DNA from: JAMXLO01 sp036265005 | Lineage (GTDB): Bacteria; Pseudomonadota; Alphaproteobacteria; Acetobacterales; Acetobacteraceae | NCBI GenBank assembly: GCA_036265005.1 | Contig: DATAPW010000340.1 | Coordinates: 1-59,869 of the forward strand | Length of the DNA stretch: 59,869 bases | Direction: 5' to 3' | Part shown: positions 8,372-17,423 of the stretch, piece by piece | How positions within the stretch are numbered: position 1 is the stretch's first letter | Layout: the number at the start of each line of letters is the position of its first letter | Program-made: the position numbers and the translations under genes | The notes under the pieces: model-generated | The model's input: the letters and a program-made list of their open reading frames with translations, nothing else | Database searches by the model: none | What the model was told of the DNA's origin: nothing

Positions 8372-9649
8372 TCACACCGTCTGCAAGATCGCTTCCTGCT
8401 TCATCTCCGGCGTCAGTTCCTCGCGCCAGTCGGCGGCACGCGGCAGCACCGCTTCGTGCGCGCGCAGCGTGTAGTAGCTGGCGCCGGTGCCGTCCGGCGA
8501 GCCGCCCGCCTCGACCGTCTTCACCGCCTGGCGCAACAACCTGCGCGCCTGGATGATCGCCTTGTCGGCCGGCCCGAGGTGCTCCTTCGAGCGATCGACG
8601 ATCCGCCCCATGCTTTCCTGGATCGCGCGATCCTGCACGTTGATGCCGTCGATGCCGGTGTAGCTCTCGGTCTTCTGCACCAGCCGGTCGAGCAGGTAGT
8701 TGTTCGACCGGTTCGCCTTGGAGCGGAACGTCGTCGGATCGACATGCATCGGCCCGTTGCCCAGCCCGCGCTCCAGCCGGTCATCCTCCTGCAACGCCGC
8801 GCCGGGGCTGTAGAACCAGTTGTACACCGCCGTCGTCTCGTCATCGATCGGCACCCAGATATGGCCGGCGTCGAGCGGGATGCCGCTCTCGGCCTTCGAC
8901 GGACGGATCTGGTGGAACGGCATGATGAAGTGATACGTCCGTATATGCATCTCGGCCTCGCCGAGTGGCCTTATGCCGGCGTATTGGTAACCGTAGTCGG
9001 TGATGTCCACCACCAGGTTGGGCGCCTTGCCGCGCACGAACGGATTGGATGGCTTGAAGCCACCGCGCGTCGAGGTTTCCGACAGCAGCCGATGCATGAT
9101 CGGCGCGTGCGACGTGTCGATACCGCCTTCCAGGCCCTGCAGCCAGTTGCACTCCTGGATCACCTTGGTGACATGGCGATGGGTTTCCGGCACCTGCGTC
9201 CAGGCGAATTTCGGCACCGGCGGAATGCGCTCGGGCGGCCCGAGATAGGCCCAGACGATGCCGCCGAGTTCGCAGGTGGGATACGCGGTGAGGCGCACCT
9301 TGTGCTTGAAGTCGTTCTCTTCCGGCTCGTTCTTCATATCGACGCAAGCGCCGGCGACGTCGAACTTCCAGCCATGATACACGCAGCGCAGCCCGCATTC
9401 CTCGTTGCGCCCGAAATACAACGACGCCCGGCGATGCGGACAAAGTTCATCGAGCAGGCCGATGCGGCCTTCGCTGTCGCGGAATGCCACGAGGTCCTCG
9501 CCAAGCAGGCGAACACGCGCCGGCGGGCCATCCGGTTCGGGAATTTCCTGCGACAGCAGCGCGGGAATCCAGTACATCCGCAGGGTGTTGCCCATCGGGG
9601 TGCCCTGGCCCACCCGGGTGACGAGTTGATTTTCCTCGCGTGACAGCAT
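8372..9649 (-). CDS. Rieske [2Fe-2S] aromatic ring-hydroxylating oxygenase, alpha subunit
   Basis: 425-residue oxygenase component of the phthalate 4,5-dioxygenase/vanillate demethylase-like group, expected to hydroxylate or demethylate an aromatic substrate with electrons from a reductase. Seen: Rieske cluster ligands C70-P-H72 and C89-V-Y-H92 (CPHRRASLYFG, LRCVYHGWKF), and the mononuclear iron site EGGIDTSHAPIMH with His181 and His186. The C-terminal half is the substrate-binding SRPBCC-type domain. ATG 9649 follows AAGGAGGAG by about six bases; an earlier in-frame ATG at 9685 has no such site. It is the last gene of a same-strand set with an extradiol dioxygenase and an amine oxidase. No reductase gene is in the window. 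Confidence 0.93.
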   Translation of the reverse strand: MLSREENQLVTRVGQGTPMGNTLRMYWIPALLSQEIPEPDGPPARVRLLGEDLVAFRDSEGRIGLLDELCPHRRASLYFGRNEECGLRCVYHGWKFDVAGACVDMKNEPEENDFKHKVRLTAYPTCELGGIVWAYLGPPERIPPVPKFAWTQVPETHRHVTKVIQECNWLQGLEGGIDTSHAPIMHRLLSETSTRGGFKPSNPFVRGKAPNLVVDITDYGYQYAGIRPLGEAEMHIRTYHFIMPFHQIRPSKAESGIPLDAGHIWVPIDDETTAVYNWFYSPGAALQEDDRLERGLGNGPMHVDPTTFRSKANRSNNYLLDRLVQKTESYTGIDGINVQDRAIQESMGRIVDRSKEHLGPADKAIIQARRLLRQAVKTVEAGGSPDGTGASYYTLRAHEAVLPRAADWREELTPEMKQEAILQTV

Positions 9650-9786
9650 GGCAGTCTCCTCCTTGCCTGACTTTGCGCAGATCAATCGTTGGAAGCGTAG
9701 CGCCGGGTGTGCAGGACGACAACGTCAGGAGGCTCCGCCTCCGTGGTCGACGGTTTGACGCACGGCACAGCCGGCTCCGACCGAGA

Positions 9787-10776
9787 TCAGCCGCGCGTGC
9801 CGAGCGAATCCCACCAGGGGCACACGCCATTCAACCGCTGGTAATTCCCCTCCATCACCTGCAGCGGCGCGTGGGTTTCCTTGAGCGGCGGCATCGGCGG
9901 CGGGCCATCTGGGCCAAAGCCATCGAACAAACCCTGGTGCCCCCAGAAGCTGGCAACGCTGGTCATCTCGGTGGGCTGCCACGTCGCGTCGTCCACTTCG
10001 CAGCCACCCCAGCCGTACTCGACAAGCATGTCCGACGGTGTGCGGACATAGAACGACGTGACCAGGTCGTTGGGATGCCGCCCCAGTGTCGCGACAATCT
10101 TCTCCCGTTCGCCGAGTGCGATGTCGTAGCCCTGCCCGACGTCGTCGAACGAATACAGCTCCATCATCAGGTGGTGCATGCCGGTGTGCGGCGCATGGAA
10201 CAACGCGAGGCTGTGGTGCCGCAGATTGACGTGCAGGAAATACGCGGTGATCGGCTCGTGGATGAAGTCGCTGATGCGGAAGCCCAGCAGGTCGCGATAG
10301 AATGCCAGCGCCGCCTGCATGTCGGTCACCATCAGCACCGCATGGCCCATGCCGAGCGGGCCGGTACGGAAGCCGGAAATCGACCTCCCGGGACGGAACG
10401 GTGCATCGGCGATCTGCGCGCCGTGGAACGCTTCGAGGCGATTGCCGGCGGGATCGGCGAACGAGATCAACCCGCTGACGAAGCGCTGGTCCGCCAGCGC
10501 GGCCGGTTCGCGCTTCACTGCAACACCGGCGGCTTCGAGCCGCGCCGCCAGGCCATCGAGCGCCGCGGCGTCCGCGACTTCCCAGCCGAAGTAGCGTTGC
10601 CCCTCAGGCAGCGAGCGATCGATCACAAGGCGCTGCTTGCGGTCGTCCATGCGGAAGGCGCGTGTGCCGGCGCCGCGGTCCACCGCCTGCATGCCGAGCC
10701 AGGAGGTGGCGAAGTTCGTCCAGTCGTCGATCCGGTCGGTGCCGATGCCGAGGTAGCCGAGTGCCTGGATTGTCAT
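9787..10776 (-). CDS. Two-domain extradiol ring-cleavage dioxygenase (BphC-like, VOC fold)
   Basis: 329 aa, cuts a catechol-type ring next to one hydroxyl using Fe(II) and O2. Two tandem vicinal-oxygen-chelate modules: an N-terminal non-catalytic one (1-130) and a catalytic one (135-290). The metal ligands of the BphC family can be placed at His145 (GMGHAVLMV), His202 (TGMHHLMMEL) and Glu253 (LVEYGWGG). GGGAGG lies seven bases before ATG 10776. It is 105 bases downstream of the amine oxidase gene and 137 upstream of the Rieske gene, same strand, so a shared aromatic pathway is likely. The true substrate (catechol, dihydroxybiphenyl or a hydroxylated heteroaromatic) cannot be read from sequence. 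Confidence 0.92.
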   Translation of the reverse strand: MTIQALGYLGIGTDRIDDWTNFATSWLGMQAVDRGAGTRAFRMDDRKQRLVIDRSLPEGQRYFGWEVADAAALDGLAARLEAAGVAVKREPAALADQRFVSGLISFADPAGNRLEAFHGAQIADAPFRPGRSISGFRTGPLGMGHAVLMVTDMQAALAFYRDLLGFRISDFIHEPITAYFLHVNLRHHSLALFHAPHTGMHHLMMELYSFDDVGQGYDIALGEREKIVATLGRHPNDLVTSFYVRTPSDMLVEYGWGGCEVDDATWQPTEMTSVASFWGHQGLFDGFGPDGPPPMPPLKETHAPLQVMEGNYQRLNGVCPWWDSLGTRG

Positions 10777-10881
10777 TGTGGTGCCTCCCTGCGCGCTTGT
10801 TAGCAGAGCCCGATCAATCTGACACGTTCACGCATCGTCGTCAGGACGGAGCCGGTCCCGCACCGGCGGCCGCGAAGGCGA

Positions 10882-12174
10882 TCAGCGGCCGCCGGCGGCG
10901 ATTCGTGCCGCGTCCTGGCCGCTGAGCCACGCACCGGCCAGTGTGCCGGCGAAGCCGTTGTGGCAGGCCTCGCCGGCGAACAGCAGGTGGCCGTCGGCCA
11001 ATGGCCGCGCCAGCGCCATGCGCAGATCCGCGTCGCCGGGCCGCACCCAGGCATACGACCCGCGTACCAGCGGATCGGCGTCCCAGCGTGTCACCAGCCG
11101 CGCGCCGCCGGCGAATACCCGGTCCACGCGGCCACCGAAGATCGCGCGCAACTGGCCCAGCGCGAAATCCACCGCCGCGGCGTCTCCTTCCCGCGCCAGC
11201 CCCCACGCGGCGGAGCCGCCGATCCAGCCCTGCACGTAGTCGCGACGGTGCGGCCAGCATTGGAACCCCATGGTCGGGTCGCCACTGCGCGCCACCTGGC
11301 GGTCCACCGAGCAGTGCAGCGGCAGGTCGAGCCGGTCCGGGCTCGTGGCGCGCAATGCCACCTTCACCGCCAGCCCCATCGGCAGCGCATCCACGCAGGC
11401 CAACGTGTCTGCCGGGAGTGCCGGCTCGAACTGGATCACGCCAGCCGCCAGCACGCCGGTGGACACCGTGACGATGGCGGCGTTGGCGGTGATCGTGCCG
11501 CGCGGGGTGTGCACGGTCACGCGTCCGCCTGGCCCGTTCCAGTTCACCCGGGACACCGGCGTGGCCAGCCTGATGTCGAGCCCCTCGCCCAGTCGCCTGG
11601 CGACAAACGCGCCGATGCCGCCCTGCGGCACCAGGTTGCTGCCCGACAGCGCATTCCGCAGCCAGTCGCGCATGCTGTACTGGTCCGCATCGGCGCAACA
11701 GATGATCGGACCTTCCCAGGTCTCCACCGTCACCGCCCACTCATCGTCCGGCATCGCCCGCGCCACCTCGGCCAGCGGCGCATCGGCACGGCTGCGCAGA
11801 AGTTCCGCCGCCTTGTCCTCGTAGCGCTGCCAGGCATCGTCGAAATCTGCGTATTCCGCCGGCGTCGCTTCACGCGTGCCGACGAAGGTGCGCTTCTGGC
11901 GCAGTTCGTCGGCGCGCAGCAGCACATCGCCGGCGTCCTGCGCGATCGGCACCAAGGGGTTGCGTTCGGCGCTGTGCAGCCAGACCGCGCCCATATCGAA
12001 CCACACGCCGCCGAGTTCGGGCGGATGCGTGGTCCAGGCGCGGCCGCCGATGCGGTCCGACGCCTCTACCACCAATGCGCTGCGACCCGCGTCGCGCAGG
12101 GCGGTCGCCGCGCCAAGCCCGGCCAGGCCGGCGCCGATCACGACAACATCGACATCGGGCGCGGTGGACGCCAT
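10882..12174 (-). CDS. Flavin-containing amine oxidase (monoamine oxidase family)
   Basis: 430-residue FAD enzyme that oxidises a primary or secondary amine to an imine. The dinucleotide-binding motif VVVIGAGLAGLGAATAL is followed by the MAO fingerprint EASDRIGGRAWT, and the C-terminal FAD segment reads HLLFAGEACHNGFAGTLAGA. No signal peptide or twin-arginine leader, so it is cytoplasmic. AGGAG lies nine bases before ATG 12174. It is divergent from the acyl-CoA dehydrogenase across 93 bases and is first in the strand order amine oxidase, extradiol dioxygenase, Rieske oxygenase. Its presence hints that the aromatic substrate carries an amine side chain; this is inference. A polyamine substrate is an alternative. 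Confidence 0.9.
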   Translation of the reverse strand: MASTAPDVDVVVIGAGLAGLGAATALRDAGRSALVVEASDRIGGRAWTTHPPELGGVWFDMGAVWLHSAERNPLVPIAQDAGDVLLRADELRQKRTFVGTREATPAEYADFDDAWQRYEDKAAELLRSRADAPLAEVARAMPDDEWAVTVETWEGPIICCADADQYSMRDWLRNALSGSNLVPQGGIGAFVARRLGEGLDIRLATPVSRVNWNGPGGRVTVHTPRGTITANAAIVTVSTGVLAAGVIQFEPALPADTLACVDALPMGLAVKVALRATSPDRLDLPLHCSVDRQVARSGDPTMGFQCWPHRRDYVQGWIGGSAAWGLAREGDAAAVDFALGQLRAIFGGRVDRVFAGGARLVTRWDADPLVRGSYAWVRPGDADLRMALARPLADGHLLFAGEACHNGFAGTLAGAWLSGQDAARIAAGGR

Positions 12175-12267
12175 GCGGCTGGTCTCCTGGCTGTTGCGGC
12201 AAGCAGCGTCGGCGCTTCGCGTCCGGCGGGCAAGCAGGATATCCTGGCCGCAGCAAGGAGACTGTCC

Positions 12268-13404
12268 ATGCCCGATCACACACCAATCGGCGCCGACACC
12301 CTGGTCATCGACATGGTGCGCAAGTTCGCCGCGGAACGCCTGGCGCCCGGCGCCGCGGCACGCGAAAAGGCCGGCGCCATCGAGCCGGAGATCGTCGCCG
12401 AGATGGGCGAACTCGGCATCTTCGGCGCCACCACGCCGGCGAAATGGGACGGCTCGGAGATCGACCCGGTGACCTACGCGCTGCTGCTGGAGGAGATCGC
12501 CGCGGGCGACGGCTCGGTGTCCACCATGGTGAGCGTGCACAATTCGCCGACCTGCATCATCTTCGACCATTTCGGCACGGACGCGCAGAAGGACCGCTGG
12601 CTGCGGCCGTTGGCCACCGGTGCGGCGGTGGGGTCGTTTGCGCTGACCGAGCCGCAGGCGGGATCGGACGCGTCGAACCTGAAGACCCGGGCGGTGCGGA
12701 AGGGCGACCGGTATGTGATCAACGGCACCAAGCAGTTCATCTCGTCGGGTGGCGTGCCGGGCAGCACGGTGCTGTTCGCGGTCACCGACCCGAGCGCGGG
12801 GCGCAAGGGCATCTCGTGTTTCGTGGTGGACAAGCAGACGCCGGGCTACGTCGTGGTGCGGCGCGAGGAGAAGCTGGGACAGAAGGCGTCCGAGACCTGC
12901 GCGCTGGCATTCGAGGACATGGAGGTGCCGGAGGACCAGCGCATCGGCGCCGAGGGCGAAGGCTATCGGATTGCATTGTCCACTCTGGAGAGCGGACGCA
13001 TCGGCATCGCTGCGCAGAGTGTGGGGATGGCGCGCGCGGCATTGGACTATGCGGTGGGCTACGCCAAGGAGCGTCAGGCGTTCGGTGGGCGGATCATGGA
13101 TCTGCAGGCGGTGGGGTTCCGGCTGGCCGATGCCAAGACGAAGCTCGAGGCGGCGCGGCAGTTGACGCTGTATGCCGCGCGGCTGAAGGCCGAAGGCGCG
13201 CCGTCGCTCGAGGCGGCGTGCATGGCGAAGCTGTTCGCGTCGGAGGTTGCCGAGGCGGTATGCACGGCGGCGATCCAGACATTGGGGGGTTATGGGTATC
13301 TGGCGGATTATCCGGTGGAGCGGATCTATCGCGACGTCCGCGTGTGCCAGATCTATGAGGGCACGTCGGATGTGCAGAAGCTGATCCTGCAGCGGATGCT
13401 GTGA
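12268..13404 (+). CDS. Acyl-CoA dehydrogenase
   Basis: FAD enzyme introducing a trans-2,3 double bond in an acyl-CoA, passing electrons to ETF. 378 aa, the normal length. Seen: FALTEPQAGSDAS (FAD and acyl-CoA binding), YVINGTKQFISSGG, YAKERQAFGG, and the catalytic Glu in IYEGTSDVQK near the C-terminus, the position used by short/medium-chain and butyryl-CoA types. AAGGAG is seven bases ahead of ATG 12268. The long frame that extends upstream through the antisense of the amine oxidase is a GC artefact. It is divergent from the amine oxidase and followed by a long hairpin. Chain-length preference is unknown. Confidence 0.94.
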   Translation: MPDHTPIGADTLVIDMVRKFAAERLAPGAAAREKAGAIEPEIVAEMGELGIFGATTPAKWDGSEIDPVTYALLLEEIAAGDGSVSTMVSVHNSPTCIIFDHFGTDAQKDRWLRPLATGAAVGSFALTEPQAGSDASNLKTRAVRKGDRYVINGTKQFISSGGVPGSTVLFAVTDPSAGRKGISCFVVDKQTPGYVVVRREEKLGQKASETCALAFEDMEVPEDQRIGAEGEGYRIALSTLESGRIGIAAQSVGMARAALDYAVGYAKERQAFGGRIMDLQAVGFRLADAKTKLEAARQLTLYAARLKAEGAPSLEAACMAKLFASEVAEAVCTAAIQTLGGYGYLADYPVERIYRDVRVCQIYEGTSDVQKLILQRML

Positions 13405-13420
13405 ACCGGCGGAGAGCCAC

Positions 13421-13475
13421 TGAGAGCCACGGGAGTTCAAGCGGCTCCGACTCCTGTGGCCCACCGTGGCCCTCA
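13421..13475 (+). terminator. Long imperfect hairpin after the acyl-CoA dehydrogenase
   Basis: TGAGAGCCACGG at 13421-13432 pairs with CCGTGGCCCTCA at 13464-13475 (11 of 12), and GCCACGGGAGT at 13426 alternatively pairs with ACTCCTGTGGC at 13450 (10 of 11). It begins 16 bases after the stop codon. There is no T tract, so termination is only likely, not certain. Confidence 0.45.
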
Positions 13476-13555
13476 GCACTTCCTATGTGTTGAGCGCTTC
13501 GCGCTGCCACATTCGATGACCGGTGCCGCAAAAAATCTCAACGCAAGTTAGAGCC

Positions 13556-13691
13556 AGATTCACACAGAACAGGCAGATAGACTGGTGCGGCTGCAACATG
13601 CGTGGCCAACGGGAGAGGCCGGAAACCGCAACCAATCATGAGTTCGGTCTGACGGTTGCCCCAGGAACATCTGCGTGTTCTGCGTGAATCT
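13556..13691. repeat. Separated 23-base inverted repeat
   Basis: The 23 bases at 13556-13578 (beginning AGATTCACACAGAAC) match the reverse complement of 13669-13691 at 21 of 23 positions, with 90 bases between. The right arm is built of near-repeats of TCTGCGT. The outward geometry resembles the ends of a small non-autonomous element, but no target-site duplication or transposase was found. Confidence 0.6.
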
Positions 13692-13773
13692 GCGTTTGAA
13701 TTTTCTTGCTTTGCGGCGCCCATGCGTGGCCCCACCCGCAGTAGCTCCGCCTGCGCCACGCAACGTATCCGCG

Positions 13774-14256
13774 TCAGTGCTGAAATATCAGACAGGTCGT
13801 CGTGCCGTGCGCGAGCAGCCGTCCCTTGCCGTCGGTAATCCGCCCCTCGGCCGTGCCGACGCGGCGCCCCCGGCTCAACACGACACCCTCGGCCCTGATC
13901 ACACCGGTCTCCGGCGTGATCGGCCGCACCAGTGAAACCTTGAACTCGAGTGTCGTCTGCCCAACACCCTGCTCGAGCGTGGACTGCACTGCCAAGCCCA
14001 TGCAGCTATCCAGCAGTGTGGCCGCGAAGCCACCGTGCACGGTGCCCGCCGGATTGAGGTGGATGTCACGCGGTTCCGCAGTCACCACGATGCGCCCGCT
14101 CGCCGCCTCGGTCACGTCATAACCCAACGTCCGAGCCAAGGTGTTCAGCGGCAATGTTCCATTGGCCAGCCCCTGCACGAACTCGAGGCCGCTCATATCC
14201 TTCTGCCGGTCGGCACTGATCGTGCCATACGTCCTTGCCGCGACGCGGTCTGGCAT
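13774..14256 (-). CDS. PaaI/hotdog-fold thioesterase
   Basis: 160 aa, hydrolyses an acyl- or aryl-CoA thioester. The hotdog core reads IHLNPAGTVHGGFAATLLDSCMGLAVQS, where HGG and the following Asp/Ser are the usual active-site region, followed by the strand TTLEFKVSLVRPIT. ATG 14256 follows GGAGGTGA by about six bases; an upstream in-frame start at 14289 has none. It faces the acyl-CoA dehydrogenase and is divergent from the first luciferase-like monooxygenase. It is a different subfamily from the shorter PaaI at 22715. Confidence 0.88.
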   Translation of the reverse strand: MPDRVAARTYGTISADRQKDMSGLEFVQGLANGTLPLNTLARTLGYDVTEAASGRIVVTAEPRDIHLNPAGTVHGGFAATLLDSCMGLAVQSTLEQGVGQTTLEFKVSLVRPITPETGVIRAEGVVLSRGRRVGTAEGRITDGKGRLLAHGTTTCLIFQH

Positions 14257-14673
14257 CGTACTCACCTCCCGATGCGGCGGATCGTGCATGGCATGCCCGG
14301 CGTCCGGCCATCCGGATCGTGCGATGACCGCGAGACCGGCATTCGTTACGCCGTCGCCTCCTCTGGCCGCAATGCCCGCTTTACTGCCTCGGGGTCCTGC
14401 TCGATCACCGACAGATACGCGAGTGACGCGCTATCCGGTTGCGAACCGGCCATTGGCGCTGCCGGGGATACATTGCCCTGGCGTGGCCAGACACAACATT
14501 CCTCGGCGCCTCGGTGTGCCTCGGTTGATTCTCCGCAGCCCTCGGTGTCAAACTTTCCTTGTTGGTTTCTCTTCAGTCCAACCGCAGCGAATCAAGACCC
14601 GACGAGGAGAAGTTCCCTTCCATAGCCGCCGGTGATCTACTCGCGCCCACACCTCACGGGAAGCAGCCGCACC
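14257..14673. other. Intergenic region with a doubtful 35-aa reading frame
   Basis: 417 bases between divergent genes. On the minus strand 14453-14346 encodes MAGSQPDSASLAYLSVIEQD and 15 more residues, whose composition is protein-like, but it lacks a ribosome site; it may be a remnant. The left half should contain the thioesterase promoter and the right half that of the monooxygenase pair. Confidence 0.3.
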
Positions 14674-15927
14674 ATGAAGTTCATGTGGTTCCACCTGATG
14701 CCGTACACCGAACTCCCGGACGACTTCCGCGAGAAGCATCCGTCGGTCTGGGTGGACATCCACTCCTCGCTGTTCGACCCGAAGCGCGCCCACCACATGT
14801 ACAACGACTTCATGGACGAACTGGAATACGCCGCCACCTGCGGCTTCGATGCGATCTGCGTCAACGAGCACCACTCCAACGGCTACGGACTGATGCCGTC
14901 GCCCAACCTGATCGCGGCATCGCTGTCGCGCCGCACCACCGACACCACCATCTGCGTGATGGGCAATTCGCTGGCGCTGTACAACCCGCCAACCCGCGTC
15001 GCAGAAGAGTTCGCGATGATCGACGTCATCTCCGGGGGGCGGCTGATCGCCGGCTTCCCGGTCGGCACGCCGATGGATGACTGCTTCGCCTACGGCCAGA
15101 ACCCGTCGCAACTGCGCGAGCGCTACCACGAGGCGCATGACCTGATCATGAAGGCCTGGCAACATCCCGACACCTTCGCCTTCAACGGCCGCTACAACCA
15201 GCAGCGCTACGTCAACATCTGGCCGCGGCCGATCCAGCGCCCGCATCCGCCGATCTGGATTCCAGGCGGCGGCTCGATCGAGACCTGGCAGTGGTGCGCG
15301 GAAAAAGACTACGTGTACTCGTATCTCTCATATTACGGCCACAAGGTCGGCAAGGCGACAATGGACGGCTACTGGGCGGAGATGGACCGGCTCGGCAAGG
15401 ACCGCAATCCGTATCGCGCCGGCTTCGCACAGACCGTTGCAGTGGCGGAATCCCGTGAACAGGCCATCGAGCTCTACACCGAGGCCGCGGAGTACTTCTT
15501 TGGCCGTTGCCTGCACGTCGATCCGCGTTTTGCCGCGCCGCCCGGCTACACCACGGAAGCCACCGCACGGTTCGGCCTCACCAGCCAGGTCAGCGCCGCC
15601 GCCGCCCGCTCCCTCGCGCGGCCGACGCAGATGAAGGACCTGGTCGACGCCGGGTATCTGGTGATCGGCTCACCCGAGGAAGTCGTCGAGCAGATCGATG
15701 AACTCGCCAGCAACCTGCATGTCGGCAACCTCATGCTGCTGATGCAGTTCGGCAACATGAGCAAGCAGCTCACCCAATACAACACGAAGCTGTTCGCCGA
15801 ACGCGTGATGCCGAAACTCCACGGCAAGTTCTCGGAATACGAGCATCGCTGGTGGCCGAAGCCGATGGACGCCGCGCTGCGCGCCGAACTGCCGCCCTAT
15901 GCGCCGGCAATGCGTGCGGCGGAATAG
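14674..15927 (+). CDS. LLM class flavin-dependent monooxygenase, copy 1
   Basis: 417-residue luciferase-like (TIM-barrel) enzyme; members use reduced FMN or F420 and O2 to oxidise a substrate. Seen: FDAICVNEHHSNGYG (the EHH motif of the group), VMGNSLALYNPPTRVAEE, and GGRLIAGFPVG. The C-terminal RWWPKPMDAALRAELPPY is unusual and is shared with the next gene. ATG 14674 is chosen because copy 2 starts at the equivalent residue (MKFMWFHLMPYTELP versus MRLMWFHLMPYTELP); the frame is open to 14632. The ribosome site is weak (GGGAAG). The substrate is unknown. Confidence 0.9.
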   Translation: MKFMWFHLMPYTELPDDFREKHPSVWVDIHSSLFDPKRAHHMYNDFMDELEYAATCGFDAICVNEHHSNGYGLMPSPNLIAASLSRRTTDTTICVMGNSLALYNPPTRVAEEFAMIDVISGGRLIAGFPVGTPMDDCFAYGQNPSQLRERYHEAHDLIMKAWQHPDTFAFNGRYNQQRYVNIWPRPIQRPHPPIWIPGGGSIETWQWCAEKDYVYSYLSYYGHKVGKATMDGYWAEMDRLGKDRNPYRAGFAQTVAVAESREQAIELYTEAAEYFFGRCLHVDPRFAAPPGYTTEATARFGLTSQVSAAAARSLARPTQMKDLVDAGYLVIGSPEEVVEQIDELASNLHVGNLMLLMQFGNMSKQLTQYNTKLFAERVMPKLHGKFSEYEHRWWPKPMDAALRAELPPYAPAMRAAE

Positions 15928-16155
15928 CCGGCGCTATCTTGTCCTCGTTCATCGCCAGGGCCTTGCCGCGCGCCTATTGCTTTCTCGGGGTCATCACGGA
16001 TGCGACACACAATTCTGCTGCGGCGCGGTGCATTTCACTAAAAATGTTGCCCGCCGTCGCGTGGCGCCTCATCTCGCAGGGAGGTGCGGCGTCGACAGAG
16101 AGCGATTGAATCGCTATGACAAAGACATAACGCTGGTCAACGCAGGAGCGTCCCA

Positions 16156-17418
16156 ATGCGGCTGATGTGGTTCCACCTGATGCCCTATACCGAGCTGCCC
16201 GCGGGGTTCCGCGACAAGCATCCGTCGGTCTGGGTGGACATCCATTCGTCGCTGTTCGATCCGCAGCGCGCCCACCACATGTACAACGACTTCATGGACG
16301 AACTGGAATACGCCGCCGATTGCGGCTTCGACGCGGTGTGCGTCAACGAGCACCACTCCAACGGCTACGGCCTGATGCCTTCGCCCAACCTCATCGCATC
16401 GTCGCTGGCGCGGCGCACCACGGATACCGCGATCTGCGTGATGGGCAATTCGCTGGCACTGTACAATCCGCCGACCCGCGTGGCGGAAGAGTTCGCGATG
16501 ATCGACGTCATCTCCGGCGGACGGCTGATCGCCGGCTTTCCGGTCGGCTCGCCGATGGATACCTGCTATGCCTACGGCCAGAACCCGTCGCTGCTGCGCG
16601 AGCGCTACCACGAGGCGCACGATCTGATCCTGCGCGCCTGGACCGATCGCGACACCTTCGCGTTCAACGGCCGCTTCAACCAGCAGCGCTACGTGAACAT
16701 CTGGCCGCGTCCGGTGCAGCAGCCGCATCCGCCGATCTGGGTGCCCGGCGGCGGCTCGGTGGAAACCTGGCAGTGGTGCGCCGAGATGGACTACGTGTAC
16801 TGCTACCTCAGCTACTACGGCTACAAGATCGGCCGCGCCACGATGGACGGGTTCTGGGGCGAAATGGCCAAGCTGGGCAAGGACCGCAATCCGTACCGCG
16901 CCGGCTTCCTGCAATTCGTCGGCGTCGGCGAAAGTCGCCAGCATGCCATGGACCTGTATGGCGAGGCGGCAGAGTACTTCTACGGCAACTGCCTGCACAT
17001 CGATCCGCGCTTCGCTGCGCCGCCCGGCTACACCACCGAGGCAACGCAGCGCATAGGCCTGCAAAGCCAGGTCGCCCAGGCCGCGTCATACTCCGACAAG
17101 TTCAACAAGCTGGCGCGCGAGATGGATGCCATCGTGGACAACGGCTACGTCATCATCGGCTCGCCGGACGAGGTGGTGGAGCAGCTGCGCGAGGTGGCGG
17201 TGAATTTGAATGTCGGCAACCTGATGCTGCTGCTGCAGTTCGGCAACATGGGCAAGCAGCTCACCCAGTACAACTCGCGGCTGTTCGCCGATGCGGTGAT
17301 GCCGAAGCTGAAGCCGTTGTTCGCCGAATGGGAACATCGCTGGTGGCCGCAGCCGATGGCGGCCGCGCAACGCGCCGCGGTGCCCGCCTATACGCCGCAG
17401 TTGCACGCAGCCGAGTAG
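16156..17418 (+). CDS. LLM class flavin-dependent monooxygenase, copy 2 (tandem paralogue)
   Basis: 420 aa, a tandem duplicate of the gene 228 bases upstream. By eye more than three quarters of residues are identical, with long shared runs around the EHH motif (VNEHHSNGYGLMPSPNLIA) and the GGRLIAGFPVG segment; divergence concentrates in residues about 300-350 (QVAQAASYSDKFNKLAREM against QVSAAAARSLARPTQMKDL), next to the expected substrate pocket. AGGAG lies seven bases before ATG 16156. The FAD hydroxylase starts five bases after the stop, so the two are cotranscribed. Different pocket residues suggest two substrates or successive steps. Confidence 0.92.
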   Translation: MRLMWFHLMPYTELPAGFRDKHPSVWVDIHSSLFDPQRAHHMYNDFMDELEYAADCGFDAVCVNEHHSNGYGLMPSPNLIASSLARRTTDTAICVMGNSLALYNPPTRVAEEFAMIDVISGGRLIAGFPVGSPMDTCYAYGQNPSLLRERYHEAHDLILRAWTDRDTFAFNGRFNQQRYVNIWPRPVQQPHPPIWVPGGGSVETWQWCAEMDYVYCYLSYYGYKIGRATMDGFWGEMAKLGKDRNPYRAGFLQFVGVGESRQHAMDLYGEAAEYFYGNCLHIDPRFAAPPGYTTEATQRIGLQSQVAQAASYSDKFNKLAREMDAIVDNGYVIIGSPDEVVEQLREVAVNLNVGNLMLLLQFGNMGKQLTQYNSRLFADAVMPKLKPLFAEWEHRWWPQPMAAAQRAAVPAYTPQLHAAE

Positions 17419-17423
17419 CCCGC

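Larger units (their letters stand above)
13405..13773. other. Intergenic region with two inverted repeats
   Basis: 369 bases between convergent genes. It holds the hairpin after the dehydrogenase and a separated 23-base inverted repeat; between these I see no coding sequence. Base use around 13670-13710 is distinctly poorer in GC than the flanking genes. Confidence 0.5.

Noticed and set aside
10960..13404. Plus-strand 814-codon open frame covering the amine oxidase antisense and the acyl-CoA dehydrogenase
   Set aside because: The first half reads antisense to a gene with complete FAD motifs; the dehydrogenase has its own ATG with AAGGAG at 12268.
14346..14453. 35-aa minus-strand frame beginning MAGSQPDSASL
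   Set aside because: Protein-like composition but no ribosome site and no family; recorded only as a possible remnant.
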